NCBI GenBank assembly: GCA_009920765.1
Contig: RFZJ01000001.1
Location: forward strand, 1 to 64,000
Direction of reading: 5' to 3'
DNA: 64,000 nt
DNA from: Planctomycetota bacterium
GTDB lineage: Bacteria > Planctomycetota > Planctomycetia > Gemmatales > Gemmataceae
Shown: positions 18,011-27,886 of the stretch, one piece after another
Layout of the letters: every line of letters begins with the position of its first letter
Numbering within the stretch: position 1 is the first letter of the stretch
Made by a program: the position numbers and the translations under genes
Notes under the pieces: generated by a model
The model's database searches: none
Seen by the model: the letters and a program-made list of their open reading frames with translations, nothing else
What the model was told of the DNA's origin: nothing

Positions 18011-18901
18011 TCAAACGAAATCCTTGCCTGTCAAAATCTTGAATGCCTCAAGATACCTAAGGCAGGTTTGCTCGATAATTGCCTGCGGCATTTTAGGAGG
18101 CGGGCTGTTTTTATCCCAGGTTGTGGTTTCCAGCCAATCGCGGATAAATTGTTTGTCAAACGATGGGGGACTGAGGCCCACCGAATAAGATTTTTCATCC
18201 CAAAAACGCGAACTATCAGGCGTCAGGGCCTCATCAATCAAAATGATTTCCCCAGACTTCATTTTTCCCCATTCAAACTTGGTATCTGCAAGAATAATAC
18301 CTTTTTCATGGGCAAATGCCGCTGCTCGTGAATAAATATCGATGCTTCGATCTCTTAGAATATTTGCGGTTTCGGCCCCAACTTGCTGAACCATTTGCGC
18401 AAACGAAATATTTTCGTCATGCCCTGTTTCAGCCTTGGTTGCAGGAGTAAATATCGGTTCAGGCAGTTTTGAACTTTGCTTTAATCCCGAGGGCAACTTA
18501 ATACCACATACCGTGGATGACGATTGGTATTCCTTCCACCCGGAACCCGCAAGCCAACCACGAACTACACATTCAATTGGAACAACATCTGTTTTTTTCA
18601 CAAGTATGGTGCGGCCCTCAAGCAATGATTTTTGACTTGAAAAGGCTGGCCCCATTTCATTTAAATCGGTGCTGATCAGGTGATTTTCAACCTTGAGCAA
18701 ATTCATCCAGAACAAAGTTAGCTGCGTCAGAATTTTTCCTTTGTCGGGAACACCATCCGCAAGAACCCAGTCAAATGCACTTATTCTGTCCGTAGTCACG
18801 ATGACAAGCTTATCACCCAGATCGTAAACATCGCGTACTTTTCCCCTTCTGCAAGGGAAGCTTGCGATTTCAGTTTTAGTAATCGCCAAGGGCAAGCTCA
18901 T
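18011..18901 (-). CDS. purC: Phosphoribosylaminoimidazole-succinocarboxamide synthase
   Basis: A 296-residue SAICAR synthetase joining aspartate to CAIR in purine synthesis with ATP. Visible motifs are GKVRDVYDLGDKLVIVTTDR (ATP-grasp-like N-terminus), ISAFDWVL, IECVVRGWLAGSGWKEY, LADTKFEWG and LIDEALTPDSSRFW. The length is of the longer type (about 290-300) found in many bacteria and yeast. AAGGTGG lies close before the ATG. It converges with the Hsp70-like gene and diverges from the FadB-like gene. No other purine gene and no purine riboswitch is visible nearby. Confidence 0.96.
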   Translation of the reverse strand: MSLPLAITKTEIASFPCRRGKVRDVYDLGDKLVIVTTDRISAFDWVLADGVPDKGKILTQLTLFWMNLLKVENHLISTDLNEMGPAFSSQKSLLEGRTILVKKTDVVPIECVVRGWLAGSGWKEYQSSSTVCGIKLPSGLKQSSKLPEPIFTPATKAETGHDENISFAQMVQQVGAETANILRDRSIDIYSRAAAFAHEKGIILADTKFEWGKMKSGEIILIDEALTPDSSRFWDEKSYSVGLSPPSFDKQFIRDWLETTTWDKNSPPPKMPQAIIEQTCLRYLEAFKILTGKDFV

Positions 18902-19019
18902 GAGTAACCACCTTTTCTTTTGCAGTTTTAAAAGAATTTTCTGCTGCTACTTCTACCTTGATAGAGGATACTGTACAACGGCATGTTGGACATAGGTTTT
19001 TATTAATTATGTGGATCAA

Positions 19020-21125
19020 ATGATGGTGATTTTCAGCAGTAATACCATTCAGATTGAAAAAGACCAAGATGGAACCATCATGATTGTGTTGGATGTTAAA
19101 GGAGAATCTGCCAACAAAGTCAATCTTTCCCTTCTTCGCGATTTGGATGCCGGCTTAGATAAACTCCAAGAAATTAACTCTATTCCCGTCATAACATTGC
19201 GAAGTGGCAAGACCTCGGGTTTCGCTTTCGGCCCAGATTTGCATGAATGGGAACAATTACAGGCAAACGGTGATATTGATCATTGGCAACAAACAGGGAT
19301 GCAGGTTTATAGAAAACTCCGGGATCTTAAACCCCCAACCATTGCAGCAATCAGCGGACCTTGCCTGGGTGGGGGATTGGAACTCGCATTGGCTTGTGAT
19401 TACCGATTAGTTTACGAAAAGCCCAACACCATTTTTGCATTTCCTGAAGTCGAGCTTGGTGCCTGCCCTGCGTTTGGATCCATTTATTTTTTAACCCAGA
19501 AAATTGGCCTAGAGAAAACCATGAAACTGCTGGTTTTTGGCGCCAGATGGAAAGCCAGGGAAGTTTTCCGTAATCATCTTGCTGACGGTATCGCCCAAAC
19601 AGAAAAGCAACTCCGATCTGAATTCACCAGGTTAATAGGAATAGCCTTGAGAGACGGCAAAAAAAAGGCCCTCCCCTCCGCACCCTTTTCCCTTAGTTCG
19701 CTTATTTTTGAAAAAAACTTCGCAGGCAGAGCCATCTTGCACAGGGCGTTCAACAGGATTATTGATAAAAACACCCCCGAAGAAGTTCTAGCGCCCAGAC
19801 AAACACTTAGTCTGGTTTCTGATTTGGTCACAATCAAAAACACTACGATTGCAGAACAAAAAATCGCAGAGCTCAGCCAAAGGTTGATTCCTTCTCCACC
19901 CTGTAAAAATCTGGTGAAGTTTGCACTCGAAGACATTTTTCGTATTCCAACAGCGCCAGTGGAAACCCCCGCCCCCAATCAGGTCGCCCTGATCGGGGAA
20001 GGTAAAACCATTGCAGAATGGGCTTTTTTACACGCCTCCCGAGGTATTTCTGTTTCCATACAAGGAAAAACCCCTGAAGGCCTTGGGAAAACCCTAATGG
20101 CTTTAAACCGGCTAATGCATGAAACCATTCGCAAGGGCATTTGGACTGCTGGAGAAGTCGAAAAACGACTAGGTTTAATCGAGGGAACAACGAGTTCAAA
20201 TTTCAAGAAAAACCCCGATATCGCACTTCTAACCCCTCACAGTTTCTTTAGCACAGAGCAAATCAATTTATTCAAGCAAACTTTCCCTGACTGCATGGTT
20301 GTCAAAGCTGAAGAATCAAACATCTTGCAAGATGAAAGCGCATACTTGTTTCAGCAATACCCCTTGGGCAAATTTCCTTGCTGCGAATTGGTTATTCCAG
20401 AATCAATCTCCCTGATTAAAAGAGATATTTTGCTCGCATGGATTTCACGTTTGGGCAAGACCACGGTGCTTATTAACAACACAAAATCCTGCGTTGCAAC
20501 AAAAGTTTTACTATCTGGTTTTCGAGAAAATCTGGAACTACTGGGAGAAGGAGTTTTATTGGGAAAGATTGAAAACTCCCTAAGAAAGTGGGGGCTTCAC
20601 TTTGGTCCATTATTCTGGGCGGATTGGATTGGTTTAGATGTGATCACCAGCTTATTTAACCGGTATTTTCCATCAGACACTGAAACCCTTGACCTTTTTT
20701 CACAAATGCGATCAAGGTTATGGTTGGGTATTGAAGAAGGAAAAGGTTGGTTTTTGCACCACAAAAACTCTTGGTGGCCCAACCTGCTTGCACAGAATCT
20801 GGCAAAACATATTTTAAAACGCAATATTGATCCAGTAACCAATTCCATGGGTAAAGCAAATCAAGTGCGGGAAGGTCGCGAACGCATTTTGTTTTCTATG
20901 CTTCTTGAATTTACAAGTATCAGGGCAGGCTGTATTTTCAAAACAGAATCTGATCTAAATTTCCTGGCGGTAAGGGGCCTGGGATGGCCGGCACACACGG
21001 GTGGCCCTGGGCCTTGGATCAGACTTAAAGGACAGTCTTACTGGGAAGCTCTTTCGGCAAACTATGTATCCAGGTTTGGTCCTAGGTTTGAATTACCTGA
21101 AACTTGGTATATGTGGTTCGATTGA
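19020..21125 (+). CDS. FadB/FadJ-like protein: intact enoyl-CoA hydratase half, degenerate hydroxyacyl-CoA dehydrogenase half
   Basis: A 701-residue protein with the length and domain order of FadB/FadJ. The crotonase domain (about 10-190) keeps the oxyanion-hole region SGPCLGGGLE and both acid residues by alignment with E. coli FadB (E121, E143). The dehydrogenase domain starts near 320 but reads LIGEGKTIAEWA in place of the GxGxxG loop, and the catalytic His segment (NPVHRMPLVE in FadB) is YPLGKFPCCE, with Gly450 for His. The C-terminus still has GLGWPAHTGGPGPW. It should hydrate enoyl-CoA but not oxidise the product. No thiolase lies beside it. GTG 19011, ATG 19020 and ATG 19023 are all possible starts with weak ribosome binding sites. 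Confidence 0.82.
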   Translation: MMVIFSSNTIQIEKDQDGTIMIVLDVKGESANKVNLSLLRDLDAGLDKLQEINSIPVITLRSGKTSGFAFGPDLHEWEQLQANGDIDHWQQTGMQVYRKLRDLKPPTIAAISGPCLGGGLELALACDYRLVYEKPNTIFAFPEVELGACPAFGSIYFLTQKIGLEKTMKLLVFGARWKAREVFRNHLADGIAQTEKQLRSEFTRLIGIALRDGKKKALPSAPFSLSSLIFEKNFAGRAILHRAFNRIIDKNTPEEVLAPRQTLSLVSDLVTIKNTTIAEQKIAELSQRLIPSPPCKNLVKFALEDIFRIPTAPVETPAPNQVALIGEGKTIAEWAFLHASRGISVSIQGKTPEGLGKTLMALNRLMHETIRKGIWTAGEVEKRLGLIEGTTSSNFKKNPDIALLTPHSFFSTEQINLFKQTFPDCMVVKAEESNILQDESAYLFQQYPLGKFPCCELVIPESISLIKRDILLAWISRLGKTTVLINNTKSCVATKVLLSGFRENLELLGEGVLLGKIENSLRKWGLHFGPLFWADWIGLDVITSLFNRYFPSDTETLDLFSQMRSRLWLGIEEGKGWFLHHKNSWWPNLLAQNLAKHILKRNIDPVTNSMGKANQVREGRERILFSMLLEFTSIRAGCIFKTESDLNFLAVRGLGWPAHTGGPGPWIRLKGQSYWEALSANYVSRFGPRFELPETWYMWFD

Positions 21126-21246
21126 TCGCATTTACAATACATTTATTAAAACAACACTTGACCTCATACCTTTTAGAAACGATAAAAGCTGAACGGTTAA
21201 AGAGAAACTTTTTGTTTATTTTGAAACTTTAAGGAAAGGCAATGCA

Positions 21247-21717
21247 ATGGCAAGTAAACCAGAAACTAGACTTCAAGAACTCCACATTCAGCTTCCTCCA
21301 GCTCCCAAGCCAGTCGCAAAATACAAAATTGCAGTCCAAGTTGGAAACATGCTTTATGTTTCCGGCCATGGCCCTGCCAAAATACATGAAACCACCCCGG
21401 TTAACGGCAGAGTAGGCGAAAATCTTACCTTGGAACAAGGTAAAGAAGCTGCTAAAGCCGTTGCGATCAATGTTCTTGCAACTGTCAAGGAAACCATTGG
21501 TTCATTAGACAAGGTCAAACGAATTGTAAAAACCCTTGGCTGGGTTAACTGCACGGTTGATTTCAAAGACCAACCCAAAGTAATCAATGGTTTTTCAGAA
21601 TTGATGGCGGAAATTTTCGGAGAAGACAACGGCGTAGGCGCAAGAAGTGCTGTTTCGGCACACACACTTCCCGGTGGCATTCCTGTTGAAATCGAATGCA
21701 TCTTTGAATTACTTTAA
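21247..21717 (+). CDS. RidA/YjgF family protein
   Basis: A 156-residue RidA-family protein, from a family that typically deaminates reactive enamine/imine intermediates. Motifs are VGNMLYVSGHGP near residue 35, LTLEQGKEAAKAVAINVLA in the middle, and the C-terminal strand ARSAVSAHTLPGGIPVEIE, whose Arg corresponds to the substrate-carboxylate Arg of RidA. It is about 25 residues longer than E. coli RidA, as in the YjgF subgroup with an N-terminal extension. It is followed after 30 bases by the phosphomannose-isomerase-like gene and probably shares its transcript. Confidence 0.9.
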   Translation: MASKPETRLQELHIQLPPAPKPVAKYKIAVQVGNMLYVSGHGPAKIHETTPVNGRVGENLTLEQGKEAAKAVAINVLATVKETIGSLDKVKRIVKTLGWVNCTVDFKDQPKVINGFSELMAEIFGEDNGVGARSAVSAHTLPGGIPVEIECIFELL

Positions 21718-21747
21718 CATTTATTTTTTTGAAAGAGGCTCAATAAC

Positions 21748-23013
21748 ATGACTAAATCAACAACCAAGAAGAAAATAATCAAATCTTCCGACAGTAAAAT
21801 TCGAAACGCTATCGAAGCAGGTGATGGCATCCTAAGACTGGCCCCTACCTGGGTTCCACGCAGCTTCCTTATGCCAGGCCGAAGAATTAAACTTGCTCCA
21901 CAGGATCTTTATGCCTATGGAGCCCATCGTGGGGGCATTGATGAACGATGGTTTGCTTCCACCACACCTGCTGCCAACGAAAATCGTGAAATTGACGAAG
22001 GCTACAGCTATGTTGTGGTCAATGGCGAAAGATCTTTCTTGCTCAAGGATGCTGTTGAAGTTGAGGGGCAAAAGCTGGTTGGTGCAGCAATCTGGAAGAA
22101 ATACCAGAAGTGGCCTGTTTATAGCAAGTTTTTTGACAACATGGGCCCCATTCCCCACCACATGCACCAGAGTAAGAATCAAGCTGCAAAGGTCGGCCAG
22201 GAAGGCAAACCTGAATCCTACTACTTCCCGCCTCAGCTTAATTCAGTGGGTAATAATTTCCCTTACACATTCTTCGGCCTCGAACCAGGCACCACCAAGG
22301 AAGATCTTCGCAAGTGCCTAGAGCGCTGGAACGAAGGCGACAATGGCATACTCAACTTCAGTAAAGCCTACAAATTGCAACCAGGAACGGGCTGGCTTGT
22401 TCCACCATGCGTTCTTCATGCTCCCGGTTCATTGGTCACCTACGAACCACAATGGGGCTCCGATGTTTTCGCCATGTATCAAAGCATGGTTGAAGGACGT
22501 GCTGTTCCATGGCATCTTCTTACCAAAGACATGCCCAAAGAAAAACATCAAGACCTCGATTTCATCATAAATCAGCTTGATTGGGAAGGCAACGTAAATC
22601 CAAACTTTAAAGATAGCCATTATCTTGAACCAATCGCCGTGGCCGACACCTATTCAGAAGGCTATGTAGACCGCTGGGTTGTTTATGGGAAAATCGATGG
22701 CGAGGAACTTTTCTCCGCCAAGGAACTAACCATCAACCCTGGTGTAAGAGTTACTATCAAAGATCGTGGTGCTTACGGCCTTATTACAGTTCAAGGCACG
22801 GGAAAAATCGGGAAACATGCTCTCCAAACCCCAGCAATGATTAGGTTTGGCGAACTCACCGATGATGAGGTTTTTGTTAGCCATGAGGCTGCTGTGCAAG
22901 GTGTCACTTTTGAAAACACGGGGCTGGAACCATTGGTCACCCTTCGCTATTTTGGCCCGCACACCAACATAGATGCTCCTGCAGTGGGCGACTACAAAAA
23001 GAAAAAGCGTTAA
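21748..23013 (+). CDS. Cupin protein resembling class I mannose-6-phosphate isomerase
   Basis: A 421-residue cytoplasmic protein with a lysine-rich first 15 residues. The zinc-site layout of class I phosphomannose isomerase can be traced: PHHMHQSKNQ, then GKPESYYFPPQ (the KPE Glu), then VLHAPGSLVTYEPQWGSDVF (the C-terminal His and QxxSD-like segment). The jelly-roll continues to the C-terminus (VTIKDRGAYGLITVQGTGKIG). Overall similarity to ManA is low, so another sugar or sugar-phosphate substrate is possible. AAGAGG lies about 10 bases before the ATG. It lies between the RidA gene and the beta-lactamase-fold gene, all on one strand. Confidence 0.72.
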   Translation: MTKSTTKKKIIKSSDSKIRNAIEAGDGILRLAPTWVPRSFLMPGRRIKLAPQDLYAYGAHRGGIDERWFASTTPAANENREIDEGYSYVVVNGERSFLLKDAVEVEGQKLVGAAIWKKYQKWPVYSKFFDNMGPIPHHMHQSKNQAAKVGQEGKPESYYFPPQLNSVGNNFPYTFFGLEPGTTKEDLRKCLERWNEGDNGILNFSKAYKLQPGTGWLVPPCVLHAPGSLVTYEPQWGSDVFAMYQSMVEGRAVPWHLLTKDMPKEKHQDLDFIINQLDWEGNVNPNFKDSHYLEPIAVADTYSEGYVDRWVVYGKIDGEELFSAKELTINPGVRVTIKDRGAYGLITVQGTGKIGKHALQTPAMIRFGELTDDEVFVSHEAAVQGVTFENTGLEPLVTLRYFGPHTNIDAPAVGDYKKKKR

Positions 23014-23029
23014 TCAAGAATCCATACTT

Positions 23030-23959
23030 ATGGCCATTCTTTACCTTGCTTTTAGTTCAAGATCCAAGCTTTGGGCCCTCCCCTTTGCTTGGATCTTTTT
23101 CTTTACTACCTCAACTTGCGTTACCGCACAGACCAATTCGCTTGCTGAAACTATTGCTACTTTGATCAAAAATCATCAAGGCAAAATCACAATCGGTGTA
23201 AAAAATTTGACAACAGGTGATTCTTACTATCACCAACCTGATCTCGTTATGCCCACGGCAAGCCTAATCAAGCTTGGAGTAATGGTGACGGCATACAATC
23301 TTGCCGATCAATCTAAAATTAAATTGAACGACATGGTATTGCTGCAAAAAGAGGACAAGGTTCCGGGCAGTGGGATACTTACCACCAATTTCACAGAGGG
23401 AACTTCTTTTCCTTTAAAAGACGCCATAAGACTAATGATTGCATACTCGGACAATACCGCCACCAATCTTGTTTTGGACCAGATTGGCATTCGGACTGTT
23501 AACACAACCTTAACCCAGATGGGCTTTATTAATACACGCATCAATGCCAAGGTTTTTAAAGGCTCAACTACTTCTGTTGATCCAGATCAAACTAAGAAAT
23601 ACGGCCTTGGTTCAACTACAGCCAAAGAAACCATCCACCTGCTTGAATCAATTTACACTAACAAAGCTGCAACAGAAACTTCCTGCAAAGCGATGATTGA
23701 ACATCTCAAAAAAGTTGAAAACAAAGATATGCTTCCGCGCGAGTTGGAGGGAAAAATAAAGTCTATCGCCCATAAGATAGGAGCAGTTTCAGATGCACGG
23801 ACAGATGCTGGAATCTTATATTTTGAAGGAGGGCCTGTTGCAATTTGCGTTCTTACTGCCGAAAACATCGACAAAAGATGGACATTCGAAAACAAAGCAG
23901 AGATTTTAATCGGAAAAATCGGACTCGCAGTTTTTGACCATTTTAAAACAAAAAAATAA
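23030..23959 (+). CDS. Class A beta-lactamase-fold serine hydrolase, secreted
   Basis: A 309-residue protein with a long hydrophobic signal (cleavage near residue 33, VTA-Q). It has the serine hydrolase triad of motifs: S78-L-I-K81, S140-D-N142 and H248-K-I-G251 (KTG equivalent), then VSDARTDAGIL. The omega-loop motif ExxLN, which supplies the deacylating Glu of true class A beta-lactamases, is not visible between the second and third motifs. It may therefore be a cell-wall or peptide hydrolase rather than a drug-resistance enzyme. ATG 23030 starts a clean signal peptide; upstream codons would overlap the preceding gene. Planctomycete walls make either role plausible. Confidence 0.83.
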   Translation: MAILYLAFSSRSKLWALPFAWIFFFTTSTCVTAQTNSLAETIATLIKNHQGKITIGVKNLTTGDSYYHQPDLVMPTASLIKLGVMVTAYNLADQSKIKLNDMVLLQKEDKVPGSGILTTNFTEGTSFPLKDAIRLMIAYSDNTATNLVLDQIGIRTVNTTLTQMGFINTRINAKVFKGSTTSVDPDQTKKYGLGSTTAKETIHLLESIYTNKAATETSCKAMIEHLKKVENKDMLPRELEGKIKSIAHKIGAVSDARTDAGILYFEGGPVAICVLTAENIDKRWTFENKAEILIGKIGLAVFDHFKTKK

Positions 23960-24050
23960 TCCCCCTAGTTTTGCTTGCCCTCAAGCCTTCAAAGCAGTAT
24001 GACAATGCATGGTACAGATGTGAAAAAGTATAGTTCTAAGAGGATCTCTC

Positions 24051-25079
24051 ATGAGCAATAGCATTTTGAAATTACATAACGCCATGTGGCCTGGTTTGGT
24101 TGGCAAAGAACCAGGCACAGATCATCCCCCCATCAGCTTGGACAATATGCTTGATTTTACCGTAAAAGCACAGGTAAATGGGGTAAAGTTTGATGGTGTC
24201 GATCTTTTTCTTTTTCATTCCCATACCGACCCGGATGCCAGCACCGATGATATAAAAAAAATGGCAGACAAAATAGCCAGCAAAGGACTGAATGTAGGCT
24301 CGGTAGTCGCACCGGTTTGGCCGGGAACCGTAGGGGATTCCTCTTTTGGAAGCCCAGATCAAAGAGCAAAATTTGTACTCGCTGTAAAAAAAGCCTGTAG
24401 AATTGCTCGTATTCTTAACGATCACGGGGTTCGGAAATACGGAGTCATTCGTATTGATGCTGCTGGCGGCCCCTCTGATTGGGCAAAAGACCCCACTGCT
24501 AATACAAAAAAGACCGCCGAAACCTTCCGCGAGGCCGGCATCGTAGCTGCAGCTCATGGAGAACGCCTCGCTGCCGAAGGTGAAATCTGTTGGGGTGGTA
24601 TGCATTCCTGGAAGCACATGGTCAACCTTCTGGAACAAACGGGCATGCCAGGCACTGTTGGTTTTCAAGCAGACCTTGCGCACACCTATCTTTACCTCAT
24701 GGGCTATAATGCACCTGAAGATGCACTATTAAAGGAAGGCTATTCCCCTGCGGAATTCGAAGCCGCTTACACCAAAATGACCGATGCTCTGCGTCCTTGG
24801 ACCATCGACTTCCATGTTGCCCAAAACGATGGCACGGTTCATGGCACCGGTTCGCATGACAAGACCGGCAGACATTGTCTGGCGGATGATCCCAAGGGAA
24901 AATTGGATATCACCAAAGCTTCCGGATACTGGCTTAAAGACTACGCAGGGCGCGGCATTCAGCACATCTGCTGGGATGGTTGCATGTTCCCCAACAAGGT
25001 GCTTGAAACTCAAGAAACTTGGAACAAGATTCTTGCAGCCATGATTGCTGTCCGTAATGCTCATGGTTCGAATTCATAA
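24051..25079 (+). CDS. Sugar phosphate isomerase/epimerase family protein
   Basis: A 342-residue TIM-barrel protein of the xylose-isomerase-like/AP endonuclease 2 superfamily. Recognisable strands include [33 protein letters not shown] (metal-binding Glu), [16 protein letters not shown] (Asp and His) and [15 protein letters not shown]. It is longer than average because of loops in its C-terminal third. AGAGGATC precedes the ATG. It lies 47 bases before a Gfo/Idh/MocA dehydrogenase on the same strand, a pairing common in planctomycete operons for sugar or inositol-type substrates. The substrate is unknown. Confidence 0.88.
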   Translation: MSNSILKLHNAMWPGLVGKEPGTDHPPISLDNMLDFTVKAQVNGVKFDGVDLFLFHSHTDPDASTDDIKKMADKIASKGLNVGSVVAPVWPGTVGDSSFGSPDQRAKFVLAVKKACRIARILNDHGVRKYGVIRIDAAGGPSDWAKDPTANTKKTAETFREAGIVAAAHGERLAAEGEICWGGMHSWKHMVNLLEQTGMPGTVGFQADLAHTYLYLMGYNAPEDALLKEGYSPAEFEAAYTKMTDALRPWTIDFHVAQNDGTVHGTGSHDKTGRHCLADDPKGKLDITKASGYWLKDYAGRGIQHICWDGCMFPNKVLETQETWNKILAAMIAVRNAHGSNS

Positions 25080-25126
25080 ATTATTTCAAACGGTAACATT
25101 TAAACTTCATCAGATTGGAGATAATG

Positions 25127-26281
25127 ATGGCTTCGTCTAAAAAACCTTTAAACATTGGCATGATAGGTTATGGATTCATGGGTAAAGCCCACTCGAATGG
25201 GTATGTAAAAGCTCCATTGTTTTTTGATCTGCCCTACAAACCGGTATTAAAGGCGGTTTGCGCCCGCAATAAGGAAAAGGCACAGGGATTTGCAAACACT
25301 TGGGGATATGAAAGCATTGAAACTGATTGGCGTAAACTTATCGAACGCAAAGATATCGATGCGATTGATATTTGCACACCCAACAATATTCATGCAGAAA
25401 TTGCCCTTTATGCTGCTGCCCACAAAAAAATCATCCTGTGCGAAAAGCCCCTGGCTATGAACGGCGAAGAAGGCCTGAAAATGGTGGAAGCTGTTGAAAA
25501 AGCGGGTGTTCCCAACATCGTCTGGTACAACTACCGCAGGGTTCCCGCTGTTACCTTTGCCAAGAAGTTGATCTCTGAAGGCCGACTTGGAAAGATTTTT
25601 CACTATCGTGCAAAATTCCTTCAGGATTGGACCATCAACCCAGAACTTCCTCAAGGGGGTGCTGCGTTATGGCGACTGGATTCCGAAGCCGCGGGTAGTG
25701 GGGTTACAGGCGATCTTCTTGCTCATTGCATCGATACCGCCATCTGGCTCAATGGCTCGATTCATGATGTCAGCGCCATGACTGAAACTTTTGTCAAGCA
25801 AAGGCAGCACAACCTAACAGGCAAAATGGAAAAGGTCACGATTGATGACGCATGTACATTCATGGGCCATTTCGAAAATGGATCCCTCGCCAGCTTTGAA
25901 TCCACCCGATATGCTCGAGGACACAAGGCACTTTACACCTTCGAAATCAATGGTGAAAACGCCTCTATTTTTTGGGATCTTCACGACCTCCACCGTTTGC
26001 AATATTTTGATTACAAAGATGAAGGCCCTCTACGCGGATGGAAATCCATCCATGTAACCGATGGTGATCATCCATATATGAGTAATTGGTGGGTGCCAGG
26101 ATTGCAAATTGGCTATGAACATAGTTTTGTTCATGAAGTTGCAGATTTTGTCACTTCACTGGGAACCGGAAAACCTGTCGGCCCCACATTCAGAGACGCA
26201 CTTGAAACCCAGCGCATTTGCGATGCTGTTTTGGAATCAGCCAAGAGCAATCATTGGGTCAATGTCAAGAAAGACAAGTAA
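25127..26281 (+). CDS. Gfo/Idh/MocA family NAD(P)-dependent oxidoreductase
   Basis: A 384-residue dehydrogenase. The Rossmann loop [13 protein letters not shown] is at residues 11-23, with [16 protein letters not shown] and [13 protein letters not shown] further on (the EKP lysine). The C-terminal alpha/beta domain ([27 protein letters not shown]) is typical of the family. No Tat signal is present, so it is cytoplasmic. The start at 25127 has GGAG 6 bases upstream. Together with the epimerase-like gene just before it, it could convert a keto-sugar or cyclitol. A strong terminator follows. Confidence 0.92.
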   Translation: MASSKKPLNIGMIGYGFMGKAHSNGYVKAPLFFDLPYKPVLKAVCARNKEKAQGFANTWGYESIETDWRKLIERKDIDAIDICTPNNIHAEIALYAAAHKKIILCEKPLAMNGEEGLKMVEAVEKAGVPNIVWYNYRRVPAVTFAKKLISEGRLGKIFHYRAKFLQDWTINPELPQGGAALWRLDSEAAGSGVTGDLLAHCIDTAIWLNGSIHDVSAMTETFVKQRQHNLTGKMEKVTIDDACTFMGHFENGSLASFESTRYARGHKALYTFEINGENASIFWDLHDLHRLQYFDYKDEGPLRGWKSIHVTDGDHPYMSNWWVPGLQIGYEHSFVHEVADFVTSLGTGKPVGPTFRDALETQRICDAVLESAKSNHWVNVKKDK

Positions 26282-26304
26282 AAACACCCTGCTAAAAACA
26301 AAAG

Positions 26305-26330
26305 GCCCGTCAATTAAGACGGGCTTTTTT
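26305..26330. terminator. Bidirectional Rho-independent terminator
   Basis: GCCCGTC (26305-26311) pairs with GACGGGC (26318-26324) around a 6-base loop, followed by six T on the plus strand. On the minus strand the stem is followed by CTTTTGTTTTT. It lies between the convergent dehydrogenase and DUF1501 genes and can serve both. Confidence 0.92.
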
Positions 26331-26344
26331 ATTTGCTACTCATC

Positions 26345-27670
26345 CTAGCTATAAACCCTGCTAATCGGGGAAACCGTGCTGGGCAATATAGGGTTTGGCC
26401 TACCACTGATGTCAACCACCATCGCATGTGGGTCGATCCCCATATTATTGTAAATGGTTGCAAGGACATCAATATAGTTAATGGGAAGATCTTTGGCTGA
26501 ACCAGCACTGCTGTCGGTCGACCCGATAACCTGACCGGTCTTCATTCCGCCACCCGCAAGCAATGCAAAATTAACCCTTGACCAATGATCCCTGCCCGCA
26601 TCTTTATTTATTTTTGGAGTTCGACCAAACTCGCCCCACACACACACAGTTGTGGTTTTATCCATCCCCCGCGCATAGATATCTTCGATAAGTGCAGAAA
26701 CACCCTGATCAAAAGTAGGCAAATGTTGCTTCATATGTTTAAAGTTGTTGCCATGCGTGTCCCAAAAACCATAGGCAACAGTCACACAGCGAGAACCCGA
26801 TTCAACAAGCCTTCGGGCCATAAGAAGTTGATCATTCCAAAGCGGCCCACCATCACCCAAGTGCTTACTGGAGCCTTTGCCATAGCGCTCACGAACTTTC
26901 TCGGGTTCTTTGGTAACATCCATGGCTTCAACCAATTTGCTTGAAGTAAGAACTTCAAAAGCGCGCTGATAATTCTGGTTCATGCCAGAAACTTCCAACC
27001 GATCTGCATTCCTACGAAAAGCGTCGACTTGATCCAGAAGGATTTTACGGTCTTCAAAGCGACTTGAAGACAGGCCCTGAAGCTTCATGTTGTCAATACC
27101 TTCTCCATCCAACCTGACACCTGAGGATGCTCGTCCAAGAAACCCAGAACTTGGGCTGTTATAAGGCTTATGCTGCATGGTTGGAAAAAGATCAACAAAC
27201 GCAGGCACCGAGGGATTAACCTGCCCCTGAACCTTGGCAATCACCGAGCCAAAGTGGGGTTTATTATCTCGCTTGGTAACTGACATCGGGTACCCAGTGG
27301 TACTCTGAAAACTTGAGTGCTCATCAATTTGACCAACAAGAGACCTCAATACAATATATTTATCAGCACAAGCTGCGAGCCTGGGTAGATGCTCAGAGAC
27401 TTCGATGCCCGAAACATTGGTCGGAATGGGTTTGAATTCCCCGCGAACTTCTGTGGGCGCATTTGGTTTAAGATCAAAACTATCTTGGTGGGCCATCCCG
27501 CCAGAAAGGTAAATCATAATGACCGAACGCTGATTGCCTTTTAAGTTGGAGGCCGCTTCGGCTTGAAAAATTCCGGGCAGGGTAACACCAAAGGGAGCCA
27601 AGGCCCCTACTCTCAAAAAATTACGCCTGTTGATGCCGTCGCAAAACTTTTTCGAAGATATTTGATTCAT
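26345..27670 (-). CDS. DUF1501 family protein, Tat-exported, without an adjacent DUF1549 partner
   Basis: A 441-residue DUF1501 protein with a twin-arginine signal (INRRNFLRVGALAPFG, residues 13-28). Motifs are MIYLSGGMAHQDSFDLKP, LLMARRLVESGSRCVTVAYG, GEFGRTPKINKDAGRDHWS and LLAGGGMKTGQVIG. GAGG lies about 7 bases before the ATG. Unlike the two other copies, it has no DUF1549/DUF1553 gene upstream; its upstream neighbour is the divergent DUF188 gene. It may work with a partner encoded elsewhere or alone. Confidence 0.93.
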   Translation of the reverse strand: MNQISSKKFCDGINRRNFLRVGALAPFGVTLPGIFQAEAASNLKGNQRSVIMIYLSGGMAHQDSFDLKPNAPTEVRGEFKPIPTNVSGIEVSEHLPRLAACADKYIVLRSLVGQIDEHSSFQSTTGYPMSVTKRDNKPHFGSVIAKVQGQVNPSVPAFVDLFPTMQHKPYNSPSSGFLGRASSGVRLDGEGIDNMKLQGLSSSRFEDRKILLDQVDAFRRNADRLEVSGMNQNYQRAFEVLTSSKLVEAMDVTKEPEKVRERYGKGSSKHLGDGGPLWNDQLLMARRLVESGSRCVTVAYGFWDTHGNNFKHMKQHLPTFDQGVSALIEDIYARGMDKTTTVCVWGEFGRTPKINKDAGRDHWSRVNFALLAGGGMKTGQVIGSTDSSAGSAKDLPINYIDVLATIYNNMGIDPHAMVVDISGRPNPILPSTVSPISRVYS

Positions 27671-27886
27671 GACAAGCCTCTTGGTTTGCTAATACACGGT
27701 TATATTAGCACTATTTCGCAGCATTTGGAAATGTTAAACTCTAAATTTGAAGCTTTTTAGCGCTCTTCTTAATTCGACAATCCCACCCTAATCCTTAAAT
27801 TTAAACCTTACCTTAATACAAAGATTATTTGAACTTTGGGGGTTAAAAACAGTCTTTCGTCCTTTAAACCGCATACATTAAGAATT

